Shown: positions 43,677 to 52,758, counted from the stretch's first letter. The stretch: DNA of 52,829 nt from an uncultured Lachnospiraceae bacterium (GCA_944381635.1 CALWLY010000023.1:1-52829); one strand, 5' to 3'. A program made the numbers and translations. Notes: generated by a model not told the origin, from the sequence alone.

Positions 43677-44144
43677 TCAGTGCTCTTTACAGGACCATGA
43701 GGTCACTTCCAGCTTGATAATACAAACTTTATCTGTAGCTTTTTCAGGAAATATCCATGCAGTTTTTCCGGAATAATGTGCCATAATCTGATGCAGGGCA
43801 TGAATTTTTTCGTCTGGATTTTTAATGAGCCCAATGGTTCCTACTCCCATAACGCTTTGGTACAAATAGGAATAAGAGCAGGGGATTTCACTTTGAATAA
43901 GCTCATGTTTTGTATCCATTTCAAAAGAAGCGATCTGGTTTTTTCGAATCAGGTCGATTTTTTTACCCTCATCAGCTCCGTGGAAGTATAGAATAAGCGT
44001 TTCTCCCTGAACTTCATAGCCAAAATTCAGGGGAACAATATAGGCTGCGGAATTGTCTGTAAGGCCAAGTCTGCAGCAGTCACAGGTATTTACGATTTCA
44101 ATCATTTTTTTGAAATCTATAATTTCTCTATCATTTCTTCGCAT
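43677..44144 (-). CDS. Pyridoxamine 5'-phosphate oxidase-like flavoprotein (NimA-like)
   Basis: A 155-residue split-barrel protein of the PNPOx-like/NimA group, which binds FMN or a related cofactor; NimA members are linked to nitroimidazole tolerance, others are heme- or F420-related. Visible patterns: CDCCRLGLTDNSAAYIVPL and LYFHGADEGKKIDLIRKN. GGAGG precedes ATG 44144. The start overlaps the end of the kinase gene by 14 bases, so the two are co-translated. Confidence 0.83.
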   Translation of the reverse strand: MRRNDREIIDFKKMIEIVNTCDCCRLGLTDNSAAYIVPLNFGYEVQGETLILYFHGADEGKKIDLIRKNQIASFEMDTKHELIQSEIPCSYSYLYQSVMGVGTIGLIKNPDEKIHALHQIMAHYSGKTAWIFPEKATDKVCIIKLEVTSWSCKEH

Positions 44145-44643
44145 TTTCTCCTCCAATTTCGTTTCTGAGATATTCTTCTGCTTCCTGTCTTGATTTAAAA
44201 ATGATGATATCTCTGCCGGCACGGTACTTATCCAGAAGATCATAAATTGGGGGAAGCTGGTTTTCGGAAAAGTCCAGAATCCACTGTTTGAATTCTTCGT
44301 CAAATTCTGTTTCTATCCATGGCAAATCCTCGCGCTTTTTGCCGATGCGTGACTGTGCGCCTGCAAGACAGATTTCTAACGGATAGTCCAGAAGAAATAC
44401 AGTATCGCATTTTTGAAGGCGCATTTCCAGGGTGCGCTGATAATTCCCGTCAATAATCCAACGGTCTTTTTCCAGAATCTCTCGGATATGTGCGTCAAAT
44501 TCTTCTTTGGGAATATTGGTCTGGTCAGGCTTGTGCCACAGCATATCCAGATAATATAAGGGAAGCCCTGTCATATCCTTCAATTTTCTTGCAAAAGTAC
44601 TTTTTCCCGCGCCGGGACATCCTATGATAATTATTTTTTTCAT
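44131..44643 (-). CDS. P-loop kinase, FlaR/adenylate-kinase-like
   Basis: A 170-residue P-loop protein with Walker A GCPGAGKST near the N-terminus, LPLYYLDMLWHKPDQT, RWIIDGNYQRT and VFLLDYPLEICLAG. This matches the topology-modulation (FlaR) family of small ATPases related to shikimate and adenylate kinases; substrate unknown. AGGAG precedes ATG 44643; a longer frame from 44727 is rejected. Confidence 0.83.
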   Translation of the reverse strand: MKKIIIIGCPGAGKSTFARKLKDMTGLPLYYLDMLWHKPDQTNIPKEEFDAHIREILEKDRWIIDGNYQRTLEMRLQKCDTVFLLDYPLEICLAGAQSRIGKKREDLPWIETEFDEEFKQWILDFSENQLPPIYDLLDKYRAGRDIIIFKSRQEAEEYLRNEIGGENAKK

Positions 44644-44727
44644 GCTCGCTCCTTGGCATCTGCGTACAGAAAGTAAAACGGTCTGAAGCGTTTGTCCATC
44701 TGCGCATGGATGCTGCCTGTTTTTCAT

Positions 44728-45258
44728 TCAGCGTTTCTCATAGACAACTTCGGTGATTCCGTTATAGCTTCTTGTTTCCACTAAGTTTAATCTGAGTTCC
44801 TGATCAAGCATTCCGAATAAACGTACGCCGGAACCAAGTATGGTAGGAATGATAGAAATATGAAATCTATCAATCAGGTTATCCTGCATAAGCTGGTCTA
44901 TAATGCTTGCCCCGCCGCAAATCCAGATGTCCTTGCCGCTTTGATTTTTCAGGCTGCGGATCAGACTGCAGGGAGATTCGCTGACAAATTTTATGTTTTC
45001 TGTGGAAGTCTGTTGGTTATGAGTGACCACATAAGTGGTGAAATCACTGTAAACCCATTCGGAAGGAGAAAGCTCTGTCACTACCTGGTGATAAGTGTTC
45101 CATCCCATCACAACCGTATCGATATCTTTTACAAATTCGGAATAAGTATCCTCATTTTCAGCATCGCTGCTCTGACCATTGAGCCATGCAACACCGCCGT
45201 TTTTGTCGGCAATGTAACCGTCCAGACTCATGGCAATAAATAACACTGTTTTTCTCAT
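44728..45258 (-). CDS. Dihydrofolate reductase-family (RibD C-terminal) protein
   Basis: A 176-residue protein of the RibD_C/DHFR-like superfamily (YyaP/YwjB type). Motifs are AMSLDGYIADKNGGVAWL, VVMGWNTY, KDIWICGGASIIDQL (NADPH site) and IPTILGSGVRLF. Usually annotated as dihydrofolate reductase family; folate reduction is not shown for these. AGGTG precedes ATG 45258. First gene of the three-gene minus-strand group 45258-43677. Confidence 0.88.
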   Translation of the reverse strand: MRKTVLFIAMSLDGYIADKNGGVAWLNGQSSDAENEDTYSEFVKDIDTVVMGWNTYHQVVTELSPSEWVYSDFTTYVVTHNQQTSTENIKFVSESPCSLIRSLKNQSGKDIWICGGASIIDQLMQDNLIDRFHISIIPTILGSGVRLFGMLDQELRLNLVETRSYNGITEVVYEKR

Positions 45259-45499
45259 GATAGCACCTCTTTGATTTTTGAATTTCGAAAAAATTTCCCG
45301 TTGAGGACTTAAAAAGATAAATATGAATTTTTTAATTGTTTTTTTGTTGTTGAGAAAAAGTATAGCAGAAAAAGGCAGGGGCAACAATTACCAATGGATG
45401 CATGTTCCGACAAGGATGGAAGTCAGGAATTTTTGTCCCATAATATTGAGGATTTTGTTATAATAAAGTATCAGAAGCAAGACAAGGAAGGAACAGAAA

Positions 45500-46228
45500 A
45501 TGGGTAAAAAAATTTATGAATTTCAGGCAGTGATCGAGCCTGTTCCGGATAAGGGAGGCGCCTATGTCCGGTTTCCGTACGATATCAAAAAAGAATTCGG
45601 CAAAGGCAGAGTCAAAGCAGAGATTACATTTGACGGCGAACCCTATTCGGGAAGTATTGTAAATATGGGAGTAAAGAATGCTGACGGTTCGGTTTGCTAT
45701 ATTATAGGAATCCGCAAGGACATTCGGAAGAAAATAGGAAAAGAACCCGGAGACACTGTCTGGGTCACGGCAGCGGAGGCTATGCAAGCGCCTTCAGTGA
45801 AGAAAGAGCCGGAAAAAGTGTGGAAATGTCCTAATTGCGGGAGAACATTTCAAAAAGTAAATCAGGAGCATTATTGCGGCGAGCCGCCTAAAACCATTGA
45901 GGAATATATTGAGCGCCAGCCACAGCAGGTACAGCCTTACCTGTGGCAGATAAAAGCAGCGATTCAATCTGCAATACCGGATACAACTGAAAAAATATCC
46001 TGGAGCATGCCCACTTACTGGAAGAAGCGCAATCTGATTCAGTTTGCTGCATTCAAAAAACATGTAGGGCTCTATCCCGGTCCGAAAGCTGTAGAAATAT
46101 TTGCAAATGAATTGCGGGATTACAAAACAAGCAAGGGAGCGATACAATTTCCTTATGACAAGCCTTTGCCGTTGGAGCTGATTTCCAGAATCGCAGAGTG
46201 GTGTGAAAAGAATAACGGAAAAGAATAA
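45500..46228 (+). CDS. DUF1905 + zinc ribbon + DUF1801 protein
   Basis: A 242-residue three-part protein. Residues 1-100 are a DUF1905 domain (YVRFPYDIKKEFGKGRVK...IRKDIRKKIGKEPGDTVWV). A short zinc-ribbon-like element follows (CPNCG...HYC, about 113-130). Residues 135-238 are a DUF1801/YdhG-like domain (SWSMPTYWKKRNLIQFAAFKKHVGLYP). All parts are uncharacterised; the zinc ribbon between them is less usual. AAGGAA lies before the ATG. A 241-base gap separates it from the divergent DHFR-like gene; a TATAAT at 45459 lacks a good -35. Confidence 0.83.
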   Translation: MGKKIYEFQAVIEPVPDKGGAYVRFPYDIKKEFGKGRVKAEITFDGEPYSGSIVNMGVKNADGSVCYIIGIRKDIRKKIGKEPGDTVWVTAAEAMQAPSVKKEPEKVWKCPNCGRTFQKVNQEHYCGEPPKTIEEYIERQPQQVQPYLWQIKAAIQSAIPDTTEKISWSMPTYWKKRNLIQFAAFKKHVGLYPGPKAVEIFANELRDYKTSKGAIQFPYDKPLPLELISRIAEWCEKNNGKE

Positions 46229-46265
46229 AAACGGGGGAGAACTGTAAAATCAGAGAATCTATGTT

Positions 46266-46321
46266 TGCCGTGCTATATTTACGAATAGCTGTTGTCGTAA
46301 AATATAGCACGGCATTTTTTC
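46266..46321 (+). terminator. Intrinsic terminator after the DUF1905/DUF1801 gene
   Basis: GCCGTGCTATATTT-ACGA pairs with TCGT-AAAATATAGCACGGC, followed by ATTTTTT. Confidence 0.88.
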
Positions 46322-46439
46322 CTGATGTTTCCGAACTCCCTTTGGCAGGATATAAAGGAGAGTGAAATATTTTTTGCTGTTAATCTGTTTAATAAAGGCA
46401 ACCGTTTTAAGACTATTGTAACAGTACGTATCCGGGCAG

Positions 46440-47819
46440 TTATTTCAGGAAAAAGCGTAGCATTTTTTCATGCAGATTCCGATAGGGCTGGTAGCGCATC
46501 GGCAGGTCGATCCAGGTCTTTTTATCTACGATGCTCTTGTAGTGGGAGAAGGTGTCGAAACCGATTTTCCCGTGATAAGCTCCCATACCGCTTTCACCGA
46601 ATCCGCCGAATCCCATTTCTGTGGTAGCCAGATGGATGATGGTGTCGTTGATACATCCTCCGCCGAATCCACACCGTGAGGTGACTTTTTTGGCCGCTGT
46701 CTTGTCGGAGGTGAAGAAATAAAGCGCCAGAGGATGGGGCATGGCATTGATATTGTGAATCACTTCGTCAAGGCTGTCAAAGACCAGAATGGGCATAATG
46801 GGACCGAAAATCTCTTCCTGCATGACGGCATCGGAGAAGGTTACGTTATTCAGGACGGTAGGCTCAATCCGGAGTGTTTTGCGGTCAGAGTTTCCGCCTT
46901 GTACGAGTTTCTTTTTATCAATCAGCCCAAGGATTCGGTCAAAATGTTTTTCATTGATAATTTTTCCATAATCTGCATTATCAAGCGGCTGTTTGCCGTA
47001 CTGGGCCTGAATCTGTTTTTGCACTTCTTTTATCAGCTTGTCTTTTATGGAACGGTGACAGTAAATATAGTCCGGAGCCACGCAGGTCTGTCCGCAGTTT
47101 AAGTATTTTCCGAAGACGATACGTTTTGCCGCCAGCTTGATGTTTGCGGTCTGGTCCACGATGCAGGGACTTTTTCCGCCCAGCTCAAGAGTGACAGGCG
47201 TCAGGTGTTCTGCGGCATTTCGCATGACCTCTTTTCCCACGGCCTGGCTGCCGGTAAAGAAGATATAGTCAAAATGCTCCCGCAGAAGACAGGTGTTTTC
47301 CGCACGTCCTCCGGTCACGACAGCTACATACTCAGGGGCGAAGCACTGAGACAGGATACGCAGGATCACATCACTGGTATGAGGAGAGTAGGCGCTTGGC
47401 TTTACCACTGCGGTATTTCCCGCGGCCAGTGCATCCACCAGCGGAGAAAGCGTCAGCATGAAAGGATAGTTCCACGGACTCATGATCAGGGTCACGCCGT
47501 AAGGCGACGGTTTCTGGTAGCTTCGGGAATGAAACTGAGCCAGCGGTGTCCGCACTCTTTTTTCTCTGGAAAAGCGCTGGATGTGTTTTAACATGTAGCT
47601 GATTTCTTCCAGGACCAGACCGGTCTCGCACATATAGCTTTCAAATTCACTTTTTCCCAGATCTTTTCGGAGAGCATCGTGAATCTCTTTTTCATATTTG
47701 GAAATGGCGGCGTAAAGCCGGAGAAGTCCGGAGATTCGCGCGCTGACCGGAAGGGTTGCTCCGGTCTGAAAATAGGTTCTCTGTCTGGTAACAAGGTCTT
47801 TAATTTCCTGCTCCGTCAT
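46440..47819 (-). CDS. Aldehyde dehydrogenase, class 3-like
   Basis: A 459-residue NAD(P)-dependent enzyme oxidising aldehydes to acids. MSPWNYPF and KPSAYSP are substrate/cofactor motifs, the general base is in LELGGKSP, and the catalytic cysteine is in NCGQTCVAPD. The short N-terminus and total length fit the ALDH3 group. It starts two bases after the alcohol dehydrogenase stop, so both form one operon that could convert an alcohol through aldehyde to acid, or the reverse. Confidence 0.93.
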   Translation of the reverse strand: MTEQEIKDLVTRQRTYFQTGATLPVSARISGLLRLYAAISKYEKEIHDALRKDLGKSEFESYMCETGLVLEEISYMLKHIQRFSREKRVRTPLAQFHSRSYQKPSPYGVTLIMSPWNYPFMLTLSPLVDALAAGNTAVVKPSAYSPHTSDVILRILSQCFAPEYVAVVTGGRAENTCLLREHFDYIFFTGSQAVGKEVMRNAAEHLTPVTLELGGKSPCIVDQTANIKLAAKRIVFGKYLNCGQTCVAPDYIYCHRSIKDKLIKEVQKQIQAQYGKQPLDNADYGKIINEKHFDRILGLIDKKKLVQGGNSDRKTLRIEPTVLNNVTFSDAVMQEEIFGPIMPILVFDSLDEVIHNINAMPHPLALYFFTSDKTAAKKVTSRCGFGGGCINDTIIHLATTEMGFGGFGESGMGAYHGKIGFDTFSHYKSIVDKKTWIDLPMRYQPYRNLHEKMLRFFLK

Positions 47820-47821
47820 AT

Positions 47822-49069
47822 TTATTCGCTCCTTTCCTCATTAAACTTGCTTTTATCCGTTTCATCGGGCTCGCTCATCAGCATGTGGTAGAAAGGTTCC
47901 AACTCTGCCGCATTCATCAGCACGGGAACAGGGTAGAGGGGATTGGCTTCTTTATCGGCATAATGAGCCAGCTTCGGAATGTCTGTTTCGCGTATTTCGG
48001 GAATTTGGTCTCCAATGCCAAAACGCTTTTTCATATCCTTGACGGCCTGGATAAATCGTGCGGCAGCTTCCTCATAGGGGGTATCTTTATCGGCAATACC
48101 TGCGGCGATGGCCAGATGAGCCAGCTTTTTGTGAATTTTCTTTCCGTAGGCTTCCAGCAGCATGGGGAGAATCACTGCATTGGCAAGGCCGTGAGGAACA
48201 TTATATTCCCCGCCAAGAGAATGGGCGATGGCGTGCACATATCCCACATAGGATTTGGTAAATGCACATCCGGCATAGAAAGAAGCGTGCAGCATGTTGC
48301 GGCGTGCATCCACGTTGCTGCCGTTCTCATAGGCGGTATCAATATTTTCGAAAATCAGTTTCACTGCCAGAAGTGCGTCTTTGCGTGTGCCGTACGTGGT
48401 GGAATTTCCGATATAGGCTTCTACCGCATGGGTCAGAGCATCCATACCTGTAGTGGCGGTGATAAAAGGCGGCAGGCTTAAGGTAACCTTGGGATCTAAG
48501 ACCGCATATCTGGGAATCAGGCAGAAATCGTTGATGGGATATTTATAGCGGGTCTGCGCATCCGTGATGACCGCTGCCAGTGTGGTTTCACTTCCGGTTC
48601 CTGCGGTAGTGGGAACTGCCATCAAAAGCGGCAGTTTTTTGTGCACTTTTAAAATACCCTTCATTTTTGCCAGAGACTGCTTTGGCTTAACAACGCGGGC
48701 TCCTACGGCCTTGGCGCAGTCCATGCTGGAACCGCCGCCGAAACCGATGATACAGTCACAGCCTTCATCCAGGTAAAGAGTCAGGGCCTCGGATATATTG
48801 TCGGTGGTCGGATTGGCTACCGTTTTGTCGTAGATGCAGTAAGGAATTCCGGCGCGGTCAAGCGCTTTTTCCAGACGGCAGGTCAGCCCGAGTTTTTGTA
48901 TGCCCGCGTCGGTGATGATCAGGACTTTGCTGCATTTTTTCTTTTGAATGACTTCCGGCAGAGCTTTCACACTGTTGACAATTTTAGGTTTTCGATAAGG
49001 CAGGAACGGCAGTGCTATTTTAAATACTGTCTGAAAGGTCCTGCAATAAATTTTTCTGAGATGATTCAT
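47822..49069 (-). CDS. Iron-containing alcohol dehydrogenase
   Basis: A 415-residue group III alcohol dehydrogenase. The NAD site is IGFGGGSSMDCAKAVGA, and metal ligands occur in DALTHAVEAY and HAIAHSLGGEYNVPHG. Close paralogues act on butanol, propanediol or lactaldehyde, so substrate is open. AAAGGAT precedes the ATG. First gene of the two-gene dehydrogenase operon. Confidence 0.93.
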   Translation of the reverse strand: MNHLRKIYCRTFQTVFKIALPFLPYRKPKIVNSVKALPEVIQKKKCSKVLIITDAGIQKLGLTCRLEKALDRAGIPYCIYDKTVANPTTDNISEALTLYLDEGCDCIIGFGGGSSMDCAKAVGARVVKPKQSLAKMKGILKVHKKLPLLMAVPTTAGTGSETTLAAVITDAQTRYKYPINDFCLIPRYAVLDPKVTLSLPPFITATTGMDALTHAVEAYIGNSTTYGTRKDALLAVKLIFENIDTAYENGSNVDARRNMLHASFYAGCAFTKSYVGYVHAIAHSLGGEYNVPHGLANAVILPMLLEAYGKKIHKKLAHLAIAAGIADKDTPYEEAAARFIQAVKDMKKRFGIGDQIPEIRETDIPKLAHYADKEANPLYPVPVLMNAAELEPFYHMLMSEPDETDKSKFNEERSE

Positions 49070-49219
49070 GGTAACAGATCCTTTCCGGCGCCGAAGTATT
49101 GCGCTTCTTATTTTCTATTTTTTCCAGAAAAAATATTAGCAGTTACGTTTTGGTTTGTCAATAAATCGGGGTGGGATGAGAAGAGCTCAAAAACTTCACA
49201 GACAGCAGTTTGCAGCTGC

Positions 49220-49260
49220 AAAAAATCGGGGCAGACGTTTTGCGTCTGTCCCGATTTTTT
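49220..49260 (-). terminator. Terminator after the HxlR gene (bidirectional shape)
   Basis: AAAAAATCGGGGCAGACG and CGTCTGTCCCGATTTTTT form a stem of 18 pairs with one mismatch. It starts directly at the hxlR-like stop codon. Confidence 0.85.
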
Positions 49261-49585
49261 AGCTGTTCTGGGCTTGGTATCCTTCGCCCCATGTCCACAT
49301 GGCATCCAAAATTGGCTTTAGGCTTCTTCCTAATTCTGTCAGGCTGTACTCCACCCGCGGGGGTACTTCGGCATATACATGACGATTTACCAGCCCTTTT
49401 GCTTCCATATCCCGCAGCTGTGCGGTTAATACTTTCTGAGACACGCTGCCGATGGATTTTTTTAATTCTCCAAACCGCTTCGTCCCTGGCATTAAATCAC
49501 GGAGAATAAGGACTTTCCATTTATCACCGATCAACATAAGTGTGGTTTCCACCGGGCAAGCCGGCAATTCTTTGGTTGTCTGCAT
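49259..49585 (-). CDS. HxlR-family transcriptional regulator
   Basis: A 108-residue winged helix-turn-helix regulator. The N-terminal cysteine (CPVETTLMLIGDKWKVLILRDL) is the position used for redox or electrophile sensing in YodB-like members. The wing is RHVYAEVPPRVEYSLTELG. It is divergent from a PNPOx-like gene and likely controls it and itself through the GCTTACTT sites. GGAGA precedes the ATG. Confidence 0.92.
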   Translation of the reverse strand: MQTTKELPACPVETTLMLIGDKWKVLILRDLMPGTKRFGELKKSIGSVSQKVLTAQLRDMEAKGLVNRHVYAEVPPRVEYSLTELGRSLKPILDAMWTWGEGYQAQNS

Positions 49586-49633
49586 TAGAATCTCTCCTTT
49601 CCAATAGTATCAAAAAGATTGCTGCAATCAAAT

Positions 49634-49650
49634 AAGATGCTTACTTTATA
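49634..49650. promoter_or_regulatory. Candidate HxlR operator, copy 1
   Basis: AAGATGCTTACTTTATA, placed just downstream of the predicted hxlR transcription start. Shares the GCTTACTT core with 49801-49815. Confidence 0.45.
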
Positions 49651-49667
49651 AAATAACTCATAGGGTT

Positions 49668-49696
49668 ATTATAGTATGCTATGGAGAAAAATGCAA
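49668..49696 (-). promoter_or_regulatory. Promoter of the HxlR-family gene
   Basis: On the minus strand TTGCAT, a 17-base spacer and a consensus TATAAT. Confidence 0.6.
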
Positions 49697-49800
49697 AAAA
49701 ATTTTGGGACAGGAAGATAGCCCATAATGGCCTATGACTCCACAATCGTTTCCGTCTGGTAACCATCCAATAGTTTCATTTTGGTAACTACGGCACAATA

Positions 49801-49815
49801 AAGTGCTTACTTCAC
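49801..49815. promoter_or_regulatory. Candidate HxlR operator, copy 2
   Basis: AAGTGCTTACTTCAC, 73 bases before the divergent PNPOx-like gene, with the same GCTTACTT core as copy 1. I could not place that gene's promoter confidently. Confidence 0.45.
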
Positions 49816-49887
49816 ACAGGGATCAGAGCGCATTACAATAAAACCACAAAGCGAAAGCAATAACAACATAAAATGGAGGTATTTATC

Positions 49888-50289
49888 ATGAATGAAGTTG
49901 TAAAATTTTTGCAGGAAAATCCTGTGCAGTATCTTGCCACTGTTGGACGTGACGGAAAGGCGAAATGCCGCCCTTTCATGTTTGCCGGTGAGCTGGAGGG
50001 TAAACTGTGGTTCTGCACCAACAACACCAAGGATGTCTACAAGGAGATGCAGGCTAATCCAAACATCGAAATTTCCGTTTCCAGCCCTTCTTATGCATGG
50101 ATTCGTCTGAATGGAGAAGCTGTTTTTGAGAACAATATGGCGGCTAAGGAAATGTGCATTCAGAATCCGATTGTCAAGGGACAGTATGGTGAGGCAACCA
50201 ATCCTGTCTTTGAAGTATTTTATCTCAAGAACGCCCATGCAGTGATTGCGGATTTTTCCGGCAATCCGCCTAAGGAGTATGACCTGTAA
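49888..50289 (+). CDS. Pyridoxamine 5'-phosphate oxidase-like flavoprotein
   Basis: A 133-residue split-barrel flavin-binding protein: QYLATVGRDGKAKCRPFMF, LWFCTNNTKDVYKEMQANPN and RLNGEAVFE are family patterns. Members bind FMN and often act as small oxidoreductases or electron sinks; the reaction is not known. GGAGG lies 8 bases before ATG 49888 (an in-frame ATG at 49873 is rejected). Divergent from, and probably repressed by, the HxlR regulator. Confidence 0.87.
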   Translation: MNEVVKFLQENPVQYLATVGRDGKAKCRPFMFAGELEGKLWFCTNNTKDVYKEMQANPNIEISVSSPSYAWIRLNGEAVFENNMAAKEMCIQNPIVKGQYGEATNPVFEVFYLKNAHAVIADFSGNPPKEYDL

Positions 50290-50303
50290 GAAGATAGAAC
50301 AAG

Positions 50304-50344
50304 AGCGGCCTTGCAAGCATGATACCTGCGGGGCCTGTTTTTTT
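50304..50344 (+). terminator. Terminator after the PNPOx-like gene
   Basis: GGCC-TT-GCA pairs with TGC-GG-GGCC in an imperfect stem followed by TGTTTTTTT. The rest of the 350-base gap to 50639 holds no gene; TATAAT at 50536 lacks a good -35. Confidence 0.6.
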
Positions 50345-50639
50345 ACTCAAATATACGCAGATATAGATAACTGCAGGTGTTCGTGTATTATTACTGAGCT
50401 GCTATTTCCTAAGCACATGGATACTTTTCAGGTACTCTGTTCATGCATAGACGCACCTGTTTTCCTTTGGGCGTAAATGTCAGAATATCGATAAAAGGTG
50501 ACAGAATAAAGATAGTGTACTTTTATTATAGGAGCTATAATAGTAATTGCAGTCAGGAGCGTTTGGATTGGCGGTCCGTGCAAGGTAATACGTCAGCTTT
50601 AGCAACAAGATTGCTGCAAATTGAAAGGGAGTGGGAGAT

Positions 50640-51443
50640 ATGAATCATGATATAAAACTGGTTGCGGTTGATATAGACGGTACCTTTGTCCGTTCTGACT
50701 ATACCTATGATATTCCACGGTTTCAACGTATATTGGCCCGTATGCAGAGTGCCGGCTGTAACTTTGTTGTGGCAAGCGGAAATCAATATTATCAGTTAAG
50801 AGATCTGTTTCCCGGCTATTATGATGAATTATCCTTTGTAGCAGAAAACGGAGCTTTTGTAAAAGACCGAAAGGAACTGGTTTTTACTGCAGAAATGCCA
50901 AAGGAAACGGTGGATTTTGTGATTGATATCTGCAGAGAATATCCCGAAATATTAAATGTTCTATGTGGATTGCGCAGTGCGTATTGCCAGCGCGGAACGG
51001 TGAGCCAGGAGCTTTTTGAACTTACAGCAATCTATTGCCACCGCTTGCAGTGGGCAGATGATTTGAAAGAGGTAAAAGACCAAATACTTAAATTTGCGGC
51101 AACAGTCCCTGAAGAAAAAACATATTTTTACTACGATATATTTTGCAGAAAACTGAAAGGGAAAGCGGAACCTACAACAAGCGGCCATGGCTCTATTCAT
51201 TTAATTTTGCCCGGTTGTCATAAGGCGTCCGGACTTAAACGGCTTGTGGAACGCTGGGGTATTTCCCCGGAGCAGTGTGTCGCATTTGGAGATGGGGGAA
51301 ATGATATAGAAATGCTGAACTATTGCGGCTGCAGCTATGCAATGAAAAATGCTCCTCAAAATGTAAAAAACGCAGCAAAATATGTGTGCCCTTCTAATGA
51401 AGAAGACGGTGTGCTCGTTACCCTTGAAAAATTATTTGGGTAG
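50640..51443 (+). CDS. HAD-IIB (Cof-type) phosphatase
   Basis: A 267-residue haloacid-dehalogenase-family hydrolase, probably a sugar- or cofactor-phosphate phosphatase. Motif I is DIDGTF, motif II is VVASGN, motif III lies in GCHKASGLKRLVERWG and motif IV is FGDGGNDIEML; the IIB cap lies between. The ATG at 50640 is preceded by AAGGGAGTGGGAG; a GTG at 50631 is too close to that site. Confidence 0.9.
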   Translation: MNHDIKLVAVDIDGTFVRSDYTYDIPRFQRILARMQSAGCNFVVASGNQYYQLRDLFPGYYDELSFVAENGAFVKDRKELVFTAEMPKETVDFVIDICREYPEILNVLCGLRSAYCQRGTVSQELFELTAIYCHRLQWADDLKEVKDQILKFAATVPEEKTYFYYDIFCRKLKGKAEPTTSGHGSIHLILPGCHKASGLKRLVERWGISPEQCVAFGDGGNDIEMLNYCGCSYAMKNAPQNVKNAAKYVCPSNEEDGVLVTLEKLFG

Positions 51444-51474
51444 TGGTAATTTTAATTTTGAGGAGGAAAATTTT

Positions 51475-52233
51475 ATGATAATAGTTTATTTTTCAGGAAC
51501 GGGCAATTCAAAATATATTGCAGAATAGTTTGCAAAACGGATGAATATAAATGCGTACAGTATTGAACAGAATTTGGAATTTGAAACTCTCTTTAAAAAC
51601 GAGGACACGATAGCATTCTGCTATCCTATTTATGGTTCCTGTGTTCCACGTATCATGCGAGAATTTGCTTTAAAATATAAGTCTTGTCTTAACGGGAAGA
51701 AGCTGATTATTTTTTGTACACAAATGCTGTTTTCCGGAGACGGGGCACGGGCATTTGCAAGGCTGCTTCCGGGATGTGAGGAACGTGTTATTTATGCAGA
51801 ACATTTTTTAATGCCCAATAATATTTGTAACTTCTCTTTATTTCCGATGACGGAGAGAGAAAAAAACAAAAAGCCAATAAAAGCATTAAAAAAGTTAGAC
51901 CGCGTATGTCTGGACATTCAGCGTGGTACAGTAAAAAAACGCGGATGGAATCTATTTTCCACATTGCTTGGAAAAACACAGAATATTGCTTATGTGAAAA
52001 TGGAGGAACAGGGACGTTCTTCTTTTCGCACCGATGAAAGCTGTATTGGCTGCGGGCTATGCGCACAAAAATGCCCGACTCATAACCTGGAAATGATCGA
52101 CGGGAAGGTAGTGCAGAAAGGCAATTGTACGCTTTGCTACCGCTGTGTAAATCTGTGCCCGAAACAAAGCTGCACCGTATATTTCCATAAGAAGCCTAAA
52201 AAACAATACAAAGGATTGGACGGAAAGCTATGA
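51475..52233 (+). pseudogene. EFR1-type flavodoxin/ferredoxin fusion with in-frame amber stop
   Basis: GAGGAGG lies before ATG 51475, which begins the FMN loop YFSGTGNSKYIAE; codon 18 (51526-51528) is TAG, after which the same frame continues without a shift to 52233. The product would be 252 residues: flavodoxin-like domain (about 1-160) and two 4Fe-4S clusters, CIGCGLCAQKCP and CTLCYRCVNLCP. EFR1-type proteins are thought to shuttle electrons from ferredoxin to flavin. A restart at ATG 51541 would lack the FMN phosphate loop. One nonsense mutation, sequencing error or stop readthrough are the options. Confidence 0.82.
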
Positions 52234-52563
52234 TTTACAGACGAAAATAAAAAGGCAATGGAGATTGTTGGGTTAAGTTCCAAATATGCCGGAGAGGGTG
52301 TTTATTCTGCTAAAACAGCAGAAGAGGCTGTTAAATATCTGGAAAGCAAAGGATTTGAGAAAGCGTGTGTTCTGGGCGGAACAAAAACTTATAACGCTTT
52401 CCTGGAAGCCGGACTGGCAGATGATTTGTTCTTCAACCTTTTTCCGGTAGTTATCGGTGGCGGCGGCGTACTTGAAACTACACCCGGAAAGACATTTAAC
52501 TATAAACTTGTCGAAGCAAAAAAGCATGAAGATATTGCAATGCTTCACTTTTCCAAAATGTAA
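52234..52563 (+). pseudogene. 5'-truncated dihydrofolate reductase-family (RibD_C) gene
   Basis: The C-terminal half of a RibD_C/DHFR-like protein: AEEAVKYLESKGFEKACVLGG (NADPH glycine motif) and NLFPVVIGGGGVL are family patterns. The N-terminal substrate half (SLDGY region) is missing. The first ATG is at 52258 without a ribosome binding site, while the frame is open from the base after the preceding stop codon, so deletion has joined it to the ferredoxin gene. It is a different sequence from the intact family member at 44728-45258. Confidence 0.75.
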
Positions 52564-52620
52564 TAACATATGAGTGTGGCAAGAAATTGTCCTAAACGAA
52601 ATTGCATACCTGTAAAAATG

Positions 52621-52660
52621 AGAACCGGATTTCATCTGAGCGTGGGGTCCGGTTCTTTTT
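52621..52660 (+). terminator. Intrinsic terminator after the DHFR-like remnant
   Basis: AGAACCGGA pairs with TCCGGTTCT, then TTTT. Confidence 0.82.
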
Positions 52661-52758
52661 ATGCTTTGATAATTGAAATTTCCGAAAGCGGCAAGAATAT
52701 GATTAGGAAATAAAAGAATATTTAAAACTATTGCTGACCATATGATATAATAATATAC

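Noticed and set aside
50443-50643. 66-residue ORF before the HAD phosphatase
   Set aside because: No ribosome binding site; overlaps the phosphatase translation start region.
51475-52233. Programmed recoding (pyrrolysine or similar) at the TAG codon
   Set aside because: No supporting element is visible, the protein family does not use it to my knowledge, and the adjacent gene is also broken.
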